DNA from: Chloroherpetonaceae bacterium
GTDB taxonomy: Bacteria; Bacteroidota; Chlorobiia; Chlorobiales; Thermochlorobacteraceae
Length of the DNA stretch: 64,000 bases
Reading direction: 5' to 3'
NCBI GenBank assembly: GCA_025055975.1
Contig: JANWWM010000063.1
Span: 1-64,000 of the forward strand
Positions 44,501 through 51,625 of the stretch are shown here, one piece after another. The first letter of the stretch is position 1. Each line of letters starts with the position of its first letter. The notes beneath the pieces were generated by a model, which was given only the letters and a program-made list of their open reading frames with translations, searched no databases and was not told the origin of the DNA. The position numbers and the translations under genes are program-made.

Positions 44501-45138
44501 ACATCACGAATCTGCGTTTTCGATTTCAACAGCGCGTTTCGCAGAATCAATACAGTTTGGGCATCGAGAAGCGGCTCTTCGCGGAGCGGAGCGCGCGGTT
44601 CGTTACGCGCGTTGGCTACGAGCTTGGCTTCGAGATGAATTTGATTTCCGCCTACAATCGCTCGAAAGCGTCGGGGCTTGAAGGCGCGGCGTTTTCGGAG
44701 ACGGGACGGCAGTTCGAGATTCATTCGGTCGCGGTTTCGCCCGACATTTCGTATCGCCCGTTTCAAGATTTGGAGTTTGGCTTTCGCGCCAACTTCGAAT
44801 CGCGCATCGACGAGCGCCCCGCCAAACAACGCGGCGGCGCGAGCGCCAAGGCGTTCATCAGCTCGCAACAACTTCGCGCCACTTACTCCTTTCGCGGCAA
44901 AGGGCGACTCAACGCGCAACTTGAACGAGCGCAGACCACGCTGCGCGACGCGGACGCTCTTGGCGCCGTCTATGAACTTACGAGCGGCAATCCCGTCGGC
45001 GCGACGCTCATCTGGCGCATCGACGCGGATTATCGCGTCAGCAACTACATCACCGCCTCAGGCGGCTACGACGGCAGAGCCTTGCCCATTGGACGCGCGC
45101 TCCACGCCGCGCGCGCCGAAGTGCGCGCGATTTTCTGA
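41512..45138 (+). CDS. Very large outer-membrane beta-barrel protein, family not identified
   Basis: 1208 residues. The start must be a TTG (41512), since no ATG lies before the signal peptide LALYIATFFFSIASLSAQ. After an N-terminal beta domain (IEVRYRTLPFKF near 105) comes GSIVRGVSVGSNQDLNVTSGFRLQLEGEIADGVEVSAALTDENAPIQPEGATQ in pieces (~160-220). Next are GVQGPYRLASPEGRTFIVV, VYVDGQLQTRG and YGTGEIYFQPRRL. From ~390 on there are many alternating beta strands rich in F, Y and R, like a large TonB- or LptD-like barrel. A calcium-type NRNGLKEFDEF is near 880. Homologues appear to be large hypothetical proteins of Chlorobi and Ignavibacteria. Function unknown; alone between two promoters. Confidence 0.72.
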   Translation: MPRLALYIATFFFSIASLSAQVVERAVDSLSVQRTLSGETIVKLRASFIDSLKLPDESLLRGSVKIFLDNLQLDSARFRIDHQNGVIYLRYIFLDEKPREIEVRYRTLPFKFKSEYARRELVARLDSIAGGATPTRAIEPKRRAPLDDIFEGAKLRKSGSIVRGVSVGSNQDLNVTSGFRLQLEGEIADGVEVSAALTDENAPIQPEGATQTIQEFDRVFVEVRSKNATATLGDFNLDLSGTEFANLSRRLQGGKVEGRYDAGALHSEASLSFATARGRFAINNFNGQDGVQGPYRLASPEGRTFIVVLAGSERVYVDGQLQTRGQNNDYIIEYGTGEIYFQPRRLITAQSRIVVDFQFTERIFPRNFLAAKAKTDWLDGKISLQTTYLSESDDEGSPIDFNLTDEQRRRVAEAGANRLLARDTSAFVGADDAGRARGSYARVDTVVNGEPIQIFRYVGQGAEGALWSPSFSLVSEGQGSYRRVSFGIFEFVGEGRGNYAPFRLLPIPTAQSVLDVGLKAAPIESLKLEAEGAFSNNDLNKFSALDDSLRQGGAYRIGFSFASKDFALFGRRLGRLELSASQRLTDRRFAFIDRTLPVEFERDFNLIDFDGRALFAAKTSERIRNASMLCAPSSNLQLRYGFGNVARDALFSSTRHTFELQARKDSLGRIAYNAALTQSRNAQTNERAKWLRQNAQFELSLFPTSRLALVPFLNIERSDKITRSISADTLRVDSHAILDLSGGARLPNFFGQSATLSLGYRADKLFDSRFFGDARLVPASIARTVSLDWRLLPTEEWLAQLNFTNRLRTFSTRFKEKGNLDAETFLLRFQIRYSPLRAALEAEWLYDAQTEKAARTERQFFAVPNGAGNYVWRDRNRNGLKEFDEFVPIAFIGDVGDDTLQYVLRSFPSDKLFPTIDLKTSFRLRLRPARIIREKTTFSRNLLAALSSETLLRIEERSSESDLRSIYLLNLSKFLSDQTTIAGNFTIQQDLFLFENDITNLRFRFQQRVSQNQYSLGIEKRLFAERSARFVTRVGYELGFEMNLISAYNRSKASGLEGAAFSETGRQFEIHSVAVSPDISYRPFQDLEFGFRANFESRIDERPAKQRGGASAKAFISSQQLRATYSFRGKGRLNAQLERAQTTLRDADALGAVYELTSGNPVGATLIWRIDADYRVSNYITASGGYDGRALPIGRALHAARAEVRAIF

Positions 45139-45174
45139 ACGCGCCAAAATCTTCAAAGCATTCGCGTTTTGTTT

Positions 45175-45182
45175 TATATTCG
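45175..45182 (+). promoter_or_regulatory. -7 element TATATTCG for the HTH-sbtA-sbtB-arsA operon
   Basis: 25 bases before ATG 45208. Identical to the element of era at 32997. Confidence 0.5.
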
Positions 45183-45207
45183 ACTTCTCAAAAATTTTCG
45201 ACGCGAT

Positions 45208-45789
45208 ATGACCGACATTTACATGCTGCGCGAGCTCGAACAAATCAGAGCCATCGCCGATCCGCTCCGCTTGAAAATTCTGCACGCGCTTTCCGAACAA
45301 TCCATGACCACCAAGCAAGTCGCCGAGCGCTTGGGCGAAAACGTCAACAAGCTCTATCACCACGTCGAGACGCTCGAATCGGTCGGCTTGATCAAGCTCA
45401 CGGGCACGAAGCAAAATCGCGGCACGTTGGAAAAGTATTATCAAGCCATCGCCAAGCATTTTACGCTCTCGCCCGTGCTCTTCGAGGTGCGGCTCGATGC
45501 CGACGACGCGCGCTCTTCCACGACGGAATTGACTTTCTCTTCCGCTTTGCAAGCCACGCTCACCGAACTCAAAGAAAGCCTCAGAAAACGACTCATCAAG
45601 CCCGCCGCGTCGCACCCGTTCTTTCGTCGCCTGCACATTCGCACGTCGCGCGAGAAAGCGGCGAAATTGCAAGCGCAGTTCGAAGAGTGGATCGCGGAGT
45701 GCGAAAAAGCGCATCAAGAAAACGGCGAGCGGCTCTACGGCGTGACGGCGACCTTCTACCCCGTTGCCGAACCAAAGCAGCGCGATTAA
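45208..45789 (+). CDS. ArsR/HTH_20-type winged-helix regulator
   Basis: A 193-residue transcription factor from ATG 45208 (a longer open frame would swallow the -7 element). The ArsR-type winged helix is RELEQIRAIADPLRLKILHALSE (start of the fold), then TTKQVAERLGENVNKLYHHVETLESVGLIKLTGTKQ in two pieces and GTLEKYYQAIAKHF. The C-terminal ~110 residues form a dimerisation/effector domain with HIRTSREKAAKLQAQFEEWIAECEK; no metal-binding cysteines are seen. It is 4 bases upstream of sbtA, the first of four closely packed genes, so it probably regulates its own operon. The signal is unknown. Confidence 0.85.
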   Translation: MTDIYMLRELEQIRAIADPLRLKILHALSEQSMTTKQVAERLGENVNKLYHHVETLESVGLIKLTGTKQNRGTLEKYYQAIAKHFTLSPVLFEVRLDADDARSSTTELTFSSALQATLTELKESLRKRLIKPAASHPFFRRLHIRTSREKAAKLQAQFEEWIAECEKAHQENGERLYGVTATFYPVAEPKQRD

Positions 45790-45793
45790 GCCG

Positions 45794-46765
45794 ATGGATT
45801 TTCAAGCCATCCTTTCCAACTTGCTCTCGCCGATGATTTTAGGCTTTCTGCTCGGCGTGACGGCGACCTTGCTCAAAAGCGACTTGAAGTTTCCCGAAGA
45901 ACTATATCTCTCGCTGACGATTTACTTGCTCATCGCCATCGGGCTGAAAGGCGGTTATAAACTTTCTCTCGTGCCTTTTTCGGCGGTCTACAAGCCGCTC
46001 GGAATGGCGATTTTGATTGGCTCGCTAATTCCCGTTTGGTCGTTTTTCATTTTGCGACGTTTGGGCAAATTCGACGTGCCCAACGCGGCGGCGATCGCGG
46101 CGCATTACGGCTCGGTGTCGGCGGCGACGTTCAGCGCGACGTTGGCGTTTTTGGACGAGCACGAAACCTCTTACGAAGGCTTTATGCCCGGCTTGCTCGC
46201 CGTTTTGGAAGTGCCCGCGATTTTGATTGCGATATTTTTGGCAAAGTCGCTCGACAGAAGCGGCAAAACCGGTTCGCTCCGCGAGGTGATGCGCGAACTT
46301 CTGACGAGCAAGAGCACGATTTTGCTCGTAGGGTGCTTGGCGATTGGCTTGCTGGCGGGAAAGAGCGGGTGGGAGCAAGTCGCGCCGTTTTTCGATGCGC
46401 CCTTTCGCGGCGTTCTGATGCTCTTTCTGCTTGAAGCGGGCTTGGTTACGGGGCGGCGTTTGAGCGACTTGAAGCGCGTCGGATTTTTTCTCATCGGCTT
46501 CGGAATCGCAATGCCCATTTTGCATGCCGTTTTGGGCTTGATCGTTGCGAAGTGGTCGGGGCTGTCGATGGGCGGCGCGATGATTTTCGCCGCGCTGATG
46601 GCGAGCGCTTCCTACATCGCCGCGCCCGCCGCTTGTCGCGTCGCTCTGCCGCAAGCCTCTCCGACATACTACCTGACCGCGTCGCTTGCCGTTACCTTCC
46701 CGTTCAACATTATTTTCGGACTGCCGATTTACTACGAACTTGCCGAATGGCTCTACAATCATTGA
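45794..46765 (+). CDS. sbtA: Sodium-dependent bicarbonate transporter SbtA-family permease
   Basis: A 323-residue inner-membrane protein with about ten hydrophobic segments, from ATG 45794. It matches the SbtA (DUF897) family: ILSNLLSPMILGFLLGVTAT, LKFPEELYLSLTIYLLIAIGLKGGYKL, AAIAAHYGSVSAATFSATLAFLDEH and ALMASASYIAAPAACRVALP, each in the expected order of the two inverted halves. In cyanobacteria SbtA takes up bicarbonate with sodium for carbon concentration. The PII-like SbtB partner follows 15 bases later, which strengthens the call. Whether the cargo here is bicarbonate is inferred from the family. Confidence 0.88.
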   Translation: MDFQAILSNLLSPMILGFLLGVTATLLKSDLKFPEELYLSLTIYLLIAIGLKGGYKLSLVPFSAVYKPLGMAILIGSLIPVWSFFILRRLGKFDVPNAAAIAAHYGSVSAATFSATLAFLDEHETSYEGFMPGLLAVLEVPAILIAIFLAKSLDRSGKTGSLREVMRELLTSKSTILLVGCLAIGLLAGKSGWEQVAPFFDAPFRGVLMLFLLEAGLVTGRRLSDLKRVGFFLIGFGIAMPILHAVLGLIVAKWSGLSMGGAMIFAALMASASYIAAPAACRVALPQASPTYYLTASLAVTFPFNIIFGLPIYYELAEWLYNH

Positions 46766-46780
46766 GAAAGGAGTTCAGCG

Positions 46781-47083
46781 ATGCGAACCTTCCCGCTCAA
46801 ACTCGTAACCATCATCGCCGATGAAGCGCTCGAAAGGAAGTTGGTCGCCGACATCAAAAGGCTCGGCGCGAAGGGCTACACCGTCGGCAAAGCGCACGGC
46901 GAGGGCGCCAAAGGCGAGCGAATAAGCGAATGGGAGGGCGAAAACTTGCGCCTCGAAACCATCGTCAGCGAAAGCGTCGCCGAAAAAATTTTGACGCACT
47001 TGGCGAGCGAGTATTTTCCCAACTACACCATCATCGCCTACCTTTCCGACGTGGCGGTGCTTCGAGGCGACAAGTTCGTTTAG
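46781..47083 (+). CDS. sbtB: SbtB-type PII-like regulator
   Basis: A 100-residue PII-superfamily protein with a good ribosome site (AAAGGAG). The ferredoxin-like core is visible as LKLVTIIADEALERKLVADIKRLGAKGYTV, a T-loop region KAHGEGAKGERISEWEGENLRLETIV, and KILTHLASEYFPNYTIIAYLSDVAVLR. SbtB binds adenine nucleotides, including cAMP, AMP and ADP, and controls SbtA. The C-terminal disulfide R-loop (CGPxGC) known from cyanobacterial SbtB is missing; the protein ends RGDKFV, so redox control of that kind is not expected. It sits between sbtA and the ArsA paralogue, 2 bases before the latter. Confidence 0.88.
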   Translation: MRTFPLKLVTIIADEALERKLVADIKRLGAKGYTVGKAHGEGAKGERISEWEGENLRLETIVSESVAEKILTHLASEYFPNYTIIAYLSDVAVLRGDKFV

Positions 47084-47085
47084 CG

Positions 47086-48015
47086 ATGTTCGAAACGCAA
47101 CGGCTCGTCTTCGTGGGCGGCAAAGGCGGCGTGGGCAAAACGACTGTCGCTTGCGCGCTTGGGATTCATCTTTCCGAGCGCTTCAAGACCCTCCTCGTCT
47201 CCACCGACCCCGCGCATTCCGTCTCCGATAGCCTTCAACGGCGCATCGGCGACCGCGTCGCCAACGTCGACGGCGTAGACCGGCTCTTCGCCCTCGAACT
47301 CAACGCCGAGCGACTTTACCGCGATTTCCTCGCCCAGAAACGCGACCAACTCAAACGCTTGATGGACACGACGACCAACTTCGACGACGAAGACATCGAC
47401 GCGATGCTCGAAACCACGATTCCCGGTCTCGACGAGGTGATGGGCTTGAAGAGCATAGCGGACTTCGCGCTCCAAGACGAATGGGAGAAGGTCGTCGTCG
47501 ACACCGCGCCGACGGGACACGCGCTTCGCTTGCTGGCGATGCCCGACTTGCTCGACGATTGGATAAAGGTGATGGCGAAACTGCGCTGGAAATACCGCGA
47601 AGTTATGCTCGCCTTCAAAGGCGCTTACGAACCCGATTCCGCCGACGATTTGCTCGTCGAGATGAAGAAAACCGTCAAGCGCATCGAGACGCTCTTGCGC
47701 GATTCTTCTCGGTGCGAATTTCTGCCCGTAACGATCCTTGCCGAAATGGCGATCGCCGAAACCGAGCGTCTCGCCAAAACCCTATCGGACTACGGCGTTG
47801 CGGCGCGATTCTTGGTCTTGAACCAAGTTTTGAACGAAACGCACGACGGCGCGTTTTTCCAAAAGCGCAAGGCGGAACAGGAACGCTTCAAGGCGCGGAT
47901 TCGCGCTTCGTTCCCAACCCTCCGTCTCATTGAGATTCCGCTTTACGCCGAAGAGGTCAAGGGTTTGGACGCGCTGCGCAGCGTCGCCGAAATCCTCGCC
48001 GCCATCGGCTCTTGA
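47086..48015 (+). CDS. ArsA/GET3-family ATPase (paralogue 2)
   Basis: 309 residues from ATG 47086, directly after sbtB. The deviant Walker [14 protein letters not shown] is at residues 10-22, with STDPAHSVSDSLQ, VVVDTAPTGHALRLLAMP and LNQVLNETHDGAFF. It is shorter than paralogue 1 and lacks the HSP20-like C-terminal domain. The closing IPLYAEEVKGLDALRSVAE is the usual family end. ArsA/GET3 proteins use ATP to target or release membrane proteins, or to push arsenite through ArsB. Nothing here points to arsenic. The tight four-gene operon suggests a role with the SbtA permease or its regulator. Confidence 0.88.
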   Translation: MFETQRLVFVGGKGGVGKTTVACALGIHLSERFKTLLVSTDPAHSVSDSLQRRIGDRVANVDGVDRLFALELNAERLYRDFLAQKRDQLKRLMDTTTNFDDEDIDAMLETTIPGLDEVMGLKSIADFALQDEWEKVVVDTAPTGHALRLLAMPDLLDDWIKVMAKLRWKYREVMLAFKGAYEPDSADDLLVEMKKTVKRIETLLRDSSRCEFLPVTILAEMAIAETERLAKTLSDYGVAARFLVLNQVLNETHDGAFFQKRKAEQERFKARIRASFPTLRLIEIPLYAEEVKGLDALRSVAEILAAIGS

Positions 48016-48041
48016 CATTTCTATTTTTGACGCGAGGGCTT

Positions 48042-48049
48042 TAACTTCA
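48042..48049 (+). promoter_or_regulatory. -7 element TAACTTCA for the Fur-family gene
   Basis: 37 bases before ATG 48087. Same octamer as for recA (53552). A perfect TATTTTTG also lies at 48022-48029 and is an alternative. Confidence 0.4.
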
Positions 48050-48086
48050 AGACGTAGTTGCGGCGACAACCTAACGACGACATGCG

Positions 48087-48611
48087 ATGAAAGGCACGAA
48101 AACGGCGACCCCGAAAGCTTCAAACGCAAAGACGACGAAAAAAAGCGAGAAAAACATGCTGACGGTGGAGGAAATCTTCGCCGAGTTTCTCAAAAAGAAA
48201 GGCTATCGCTCCACGCCCGAACGCGCATTGGTCTTGAAGGAAATTTATTCTTCGCCCGGACACTTCGACGCGGACGAGATCTTCATCAGAATGAAGCAAA
48301 AAGGGAGCAACGTCTCGCGCGCGACGGTCTACAACACGCTCGAACTGCTCGTCGAGTGCAACCTCGTCAGCCAAAATAGTTTCGGGCACAAGCATCTGCA
48401 TTACGAGCGCATTTACGGCTACGAGCATCACGACCACATCATTTGCGAGGATTGCGGCAAGGTCTTCGAATTCACTTGCGACACAATCGAAAACGAGCAG
48501 GAATCCATCTGTCAAAAAATGGGCTTCGAAATCGAGCGGCACACGCTTCAAATTTTCGCTCGATGCGTCAAACCAAACTGCGAGAACAAAGCCGCAAGCC
48601 AACGCGACTAA
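48087..48611 (+). CDS. Fur/PerR-family metalloregulator
   Basis: A 174-residue Fur-superfamily repressor. A lysine-rich N-terminal tail of ~23 residues precedes the winged helix (VEEIFAEFLKKKGYRSTPERALVLKEI, DADEIFIRMKQKGSNVSRATVYNTLELL, each in the usual place). The metal sites are EHHDHIICEDC (~108) and a second cysteine pair ARCVKPNC, which has four residues between the Cys instead of the usual two. The exact ligand set does not decide between Fur, PerR and Zur. It starts 71 bases after the ArsA gene, with its own promoter. Confidence 0.88.
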   Translation: MKGTKTATPKASNAKTTKKSEKNMLTVEEIFAEFLKKKGYRSTPERALVLKEIYSSPGHFDADEIFIRMKQKGSNVSRATVYNTLELLVECNLVSQNSFGHKHLHYERIYGYEHHDHIICEDCGKVFEFTCDTIENEQESICQKMGFEIERHTLQIFARCVKPNCENKAASQRD

Positions 48612-48662
48612 ACCGACGGCGCTCGCCGATTTTTTGAGATTCACCAACGAGACGGCGCGACA

Positions 48663-49256
48663 ATGGACTTTTTAAGACGCTTAAATCTTCTACCGATGGG
48701 TCAAAATGAAACTCCGCAGGCGGGAACGCTTTTGATTGCCAACGTTGAATTGCGCGACCCGAACTTTCGTCGCTCGGTCGTTCTGCTGTGCGAACACAAC
48801 GAACGCGGCTCATTCGGCTTGATTTTGAACCGTCCGCTCGAACTTGGCATCGCCGACGTGATGGAAGATTACATGGGCGAGAACTTTCCGCTCCATTGGG
48901 GCGGACCCGTTCAGACCAACACGCTTCACGTCTTGCATCGCTACGGCGACATCATCGGCGATTGCGCCGAAGTCGCCGACGGCGTTTATTGGGGCGGCGA
49001 TTACGAGCAAATCAAATCCTTGCTTGCCACGCGCCAAATCGATCCGTCGGGCATCAAGTTTTATCTCGGTTATTCGGGCTGGGGCGAAGGTCAACTGGAC
49101 GACGAAATGCAAGGCAACTCGTGGTATCTGGCTCCTGCCGACGCTCGCACGGTCTTCGAAGAGGACGCGGAGCGAATGTGGAGTCGCGTCCTGCGCCGAA
49201 AAGGCGGCGATTACGCCATCGTCGCCACGTTCCCGCAAGACCCGCAACTCAATTAG
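48663..49256 (+). CDS. YqgE/AlgH family protein
   Basis: A 197-residue YqgE-like protein of the standard length. The family marks are clear: GTLLIANVELRDPNFRRSVVLLCEHN, FGLILNRPLE, FPLHWGGPVQTNTLHVLH, YWGGDYEQIKSLL, KFYLGYSGWGEGQLDDEM and WYLAPAD. The crystal structures show a two-domain alpha/beta protein; its function is not settled (AlgH was linked to alginate control in Pseudomonas). It precedes tRNA-Ser. No direct functional partner nearby. Confidence 0.92.
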   Translation: MDFLRRLNLLPMGQNETPQAGTLLIANVELRDPNFRRSVVLLCEHNERGSFGLILNRPLELGIADVMEDYMGENFPLHWGGPVQTNTLHVLHRYGDIIGDCAEVADGVYWGGDYEQIKSLLATRQIDPSGIKFYLGYSGWGEGQLDDEMQGNSWYLAPADARTVFEEDAERMWSRVLRRKGGDYAIVATFPQDPQLN

Positions 49257-49280
49257 GTTTGCGCGCGAAGGGCGGCTTCG

Positions 49281-49288
49281 TATATTTG
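49281..49288 (+). promoter_or_regulatory. -7 element TATATTTG for tRNA-Ser
   Basis: Perfect TAnnTTTG only 15 bases before the tRNA start, so the transcript begins next to the tRNA 5' end. Confidence 0.6.
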
Positions 49289-49303
49289 CCGCCCGACCGC
49301 GAA

Positions 49304-49389
49304 GGAGGAATCGCCTAATTGGTATGGCAGCAGTCTTGAAAACTGCCGGGCGCAAGCCTGTGGGGGTTCGAGTCCCTCTTCCTCCGCCA
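49304..49389 (+). tRNA. tRNA-Ser (anticodon TGA)
   Basis: Class II tRNA. The acceptor stem GGAGGAA pairs with TTCCTCC. The D arm is GCC..GGC. The anticodon stem GCAGT/ACTGC has loop CTTGAAA, giving anticodon TGA (Ser). A long variable arm (CGGGCGCAAGCCTG) and the T arm GGGGGTTCGAGTCCC follow. Discriminator G and an encoded CCA end the gene. A -7 element lies just upstream. Confidence 0.95.
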
Positions 49390-49432
49390 CCTTTTTCGGA
49401 CTTTTCCTTCTCGCCCCTCAAACCGAAAGCCG

Positions 49433-49996
49433 ATGAACAAAACTTACTTTGAACTTTTCGGTCTGGAAGAAAAACTCAATCTCGACGCGAAGACGCTTCA
49501 AAAGCGCTTCTACGCCCTCTCCAAAGAACTTCACCCCGACTTCCATCAAGGCGGAACGAAAGCCGAACAAGCCCAAAGCCTCGAAGCCTCGGCGCAAATC
49601 AATCAAGCCTTTTTGACGCTCAAAGACAAAGAAAAACGCCTCAACTACCTCATGTCGCTTCGCTTGGGCGAACTTTCCGAAGCCGAAAAAAAACAAACGC
49701 CGCCCGAACTGCTCGCGGAACTGATGGAAATCCGCGAGCGGCTCGATGACTTCAAACGCTCGCCCGCCGATGAGGCGCTCCGCGCCTCGCTTGAATCGTC
49801 TCTTTCCGACTTGCGAGCGCGAGAGAAAACGCTCGACGCGGAAATCGACGCGCTCTCGGAAACCTTCGACGCGCAACCAAACCGCGACGCGCAAAACGAA
49901 ATCCTCGCGCGCATTCGCCAAACGACGCTCAAAAGAAATTTTCTGCGCTCGCTCTGCCGCTCCATAGAAGCCGAACTGCGCCCCGAAGAATTTTGA
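49433..49996 (+). CDS. hscB: Iron-sulfur assembly co-chaperone HscB
   Basis: A 187-residue J-domain protein. The N terminus NKTYFELFGLEEKLNLDAKTLQKRFYALSKELHPDF (in pieces) carries the HPD motif, followed by INQAFLTLKDKEKRLNYLMSL. The C-terminal half is a charged helical bundle, the HscB part that binds the scaffold IscU. Length and architecture match HscB/Jac1 and not general DnaJ. hscA, iscU and iscS are not nearby. The gene begins 43 bases after tRNA-Ser. Confidence 0.88.
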   Translation: MNKTYFELFGLEEKLNLDAKTLQKRFYALSKELHPDFHQGGTKAEQAQSLEASAQINQAFLTLKDKEKRLNYLMSLRLGELSEAEKKQTPPELLAELMEIRERLDDFKRSPADEALRASLESSLSDLRAREKTLDAEIDALSETFDAQPNRDAQNEILARIRQTTLKRNFLRSLCRSIEAELRPEEF

Positions 49997-50063
49997 CCAA
50001 ACGTCGCTCGGAAAAGCGTAAATTGCGCGCAACGATCGACGTTCAAGCATTCGCTCTTCCGCT

Positions 50064-50555
50064 ATGAAATACCAAGTTGCCATCGACAAAACCGTCTTCG
50101 ATGTCGAAACGCTCGGCGGCGATTCCATCAGCCTTAACGGCGTGAAAAAAGACGCACGGCTCGTTCAGCTTTCGGAGCGCTTCTATCATTTCATCTGCGA
50201 CGGGAAGGTCTTTCGCGTCGAGGCGACGAAGACCGACGAAGGGTTCAACTTCAAAATCAACGGCGAGCCTGTTTCGGTCGAGGTGAAAGACGAATTGCAA
50301 CTGTTGCTCGACAAGATGGGCGGCGCGAAAAAGAAATCCGCTTCGGGCGACGTTAGGGCGCCAATGCCCGGCTTGGTCGTCAAGGTTGCCGTCTCGGTCG
50401 GCGAGCGCGTTCGGAAGGGGCAAGGCTTGCTCATCTTGGAAGCGATGAAAATGCAAAACGAAATCAAGTCGCCCGTCGATGGGGTCGTCAAGGAAATCCT
50501 CGTTTCCGAAAAACAAGCCGTTGAAAAGAACTTTCTGTTGGCGAAACTTGAGTAA
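50064..50555 (+). CDS. Biotin carboxyl carrier protein-type biotinyl domain
   Basis: A 163-residue protein. The first ~90 residues are a beta-rich region (KYQVAIDKTVFDVETLGGDS, RFYHFICDGKVFRVEA). A linker of K, S and G leads to a biotinyl domain: VRAPMPGLVVKVAVSVGERVRKGQGLLILEAMKMQNEI in pieces, with the biotinyl lysine K129 in EAMKMQN. This layout is typical of carrier subunits of propionyl-/acetyl-CoA carboxylases and oxaloacetate-type decarboxylases in FCB bacteria, in contrast to AccB. The carboxylase subunits are not adjacent. An SDR gene follows two bases later. TAAATTGC at 50019-50026 could be its -7 element. Confidence 0.88.
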   Translation: MKYQVAIDKTVFDVETLGGDSISLNGVKKDARLVQLSERFYHFICDGKVFRVEATKTDEGFNFKINGEPVSVEVKDELQLLLDKMGGAKKKSASGDVRAPMPGLVVKVAVSVGERVRKGQGLLILEAMKMQNEIKSPVDGVVKEILVSEKQAVEKNFLLAKLE

Positions 50556-50557
50556 GC

Positions 50558-51556
50558 GTGTCCAAAGAGACGGTTTTAATCACGGGCGCGACGGGCTACC
50601 TTGGCTCGGCGCTCGCGCATCATCTTCATCGGCGTTACGGTGATTCCATCAAGCTCAAAGCCCTTGTTCGCGCCTCTTCTTCTCGCCGCTTTTTAGCCAA
50701 CCTTCCGATAGACTTTGTTTTGGGCGACGTGAGAAACCCCGCGTCGCTGTGGGACGCGACCGAGGGCGCGGACGTGGTTTTTCATTGCGCCGCGCTCGTG
50801 TCGTTCCGACAAAAAGACTATCGCAATCTGTATCGCGCCAACGTCGTGGGGACGCGCAACCTTGTGAACGCCTGTCTCAAAAACCGCGTCAAGCGGCTTG
50901 TCCACATTAGCTCGACGGCGGCGATTGGCGCGAGCGGCTTGGGCGAATGGAGCGACGAGCAAACGCCCTTTCAGGCATGGCAACAGCGAATCGGCTACTT
51001 CGCCTCGAAGCGTCTCTCGGAGTTTGAAATTTGGCGCGGCGTCGCCGAGGGTCTCGACGCGGTTATCGTCAATCCGTCGGTCGCGCTTGGCGATTGGAAC
51101 GGTTGGCTTTGCGGCTCCTCCGAATTCATCGCCGATTTGTTTCGCGGCAAAATTCCTTTCGCGCCCAAAGGCTCGACGGGCTTTGTCGACCTGCGCGACG
51201 TCGTCGATGCGATCGAGCGGGCTTGGAAGTTTGGCGAGACGGGCGAGCGCTACATCGTCAGCTCGGAGAGCCTTTCTTACCAATCGCTTGTCGAGCGCGT
51301 CGCTCGATTTCGCGGCGCGCGTTGCCGAAACGTTCTCGAGCTACCTTCGTCCGTTGGCGTTTTGCTTGGCGCGGCGAGCGACGCCTTGGCGTATCTTTTC
51401 AACTTTAGCTCGCCCATCGCGCTTGATTCCGTCAGGATTTCCGCGCTTTCGCTTCGATACTCGAATCAAAAATCCATCGCTCGTCTTGGCGCGTCGTATC
51501 GCCCGCTGGACGAGACGATCGAGCGCATTTTGATTCGGCGCAATCTTCTGCGTTAA
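50558..51556 (+). CDS. NAD(P)-dependent epimerase/dehydratase (extended SDR)
   Basis: A 332-residue extended short-chain dehydrogenase with a GTG start. The dinucleotide-binding ITGATGYLGSAL is at residues 8-19, then VLGDVRNP, VVFHCAALVSF, and the active-site pair in GYFASKRLSE (Y and K). The C-terminal part (FVDLRDVVDAIERAWKFGETGERYIVSSE in pieces) matches the NAD-dependent epimerase family and is close to dihydroflavonol-4-reductase-like proteins of FCB bacteria. Substrate unknown; a sugar nucleotide or lipid intermediate is possible. It is two bases after the biotin carrier gene. Confidence 0.82.
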   Translation: MSKETVLITGATGYLGSALAHHLHRRYGDSIKLKALVRASSSRRFLANLPIDFVLGDVRNPASLWDATEGADVVFHCAALVSFRQKDYRNLYRANVVGTRNLVNACLKNRVKRLVHISSTAAIGASGLGEWSDEQTPFQAWQQRIGYFASKRLSEFEIWRGVAEGLDAVIVNPSVALGDWNGWLCGSSEFIADLFRGKIPFAPKGSTGFVDLRDVVDAIERAWKFGETGERYIVSSESLSYQSLVERVARFRGARCRNVLELPSSVGVLLGAASDALAYLFNFSSPIALDSVRISALSLRYSNQKSIARLGASYRPLDETIERILIRRNLLR

Positions 51557-51594
51557 ATTTTCGTTAAAGCCAAGCCTCGCCTCAAAGCCCGCGC

Positions 51595-51602
51595 TATATT
51601 TG
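51595..51602 (+). promoter_or_regulatory. -7 element TATATTTG for pstS
   Basis: Perfect TAnnTTTG, 23 bases before ATG 51626. No PhoB-type box could be recognised upstream. Confidence 0.6.
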
Positions 51603-51625
51603 TCGCTTAAACTCCTTTTTTCGCA

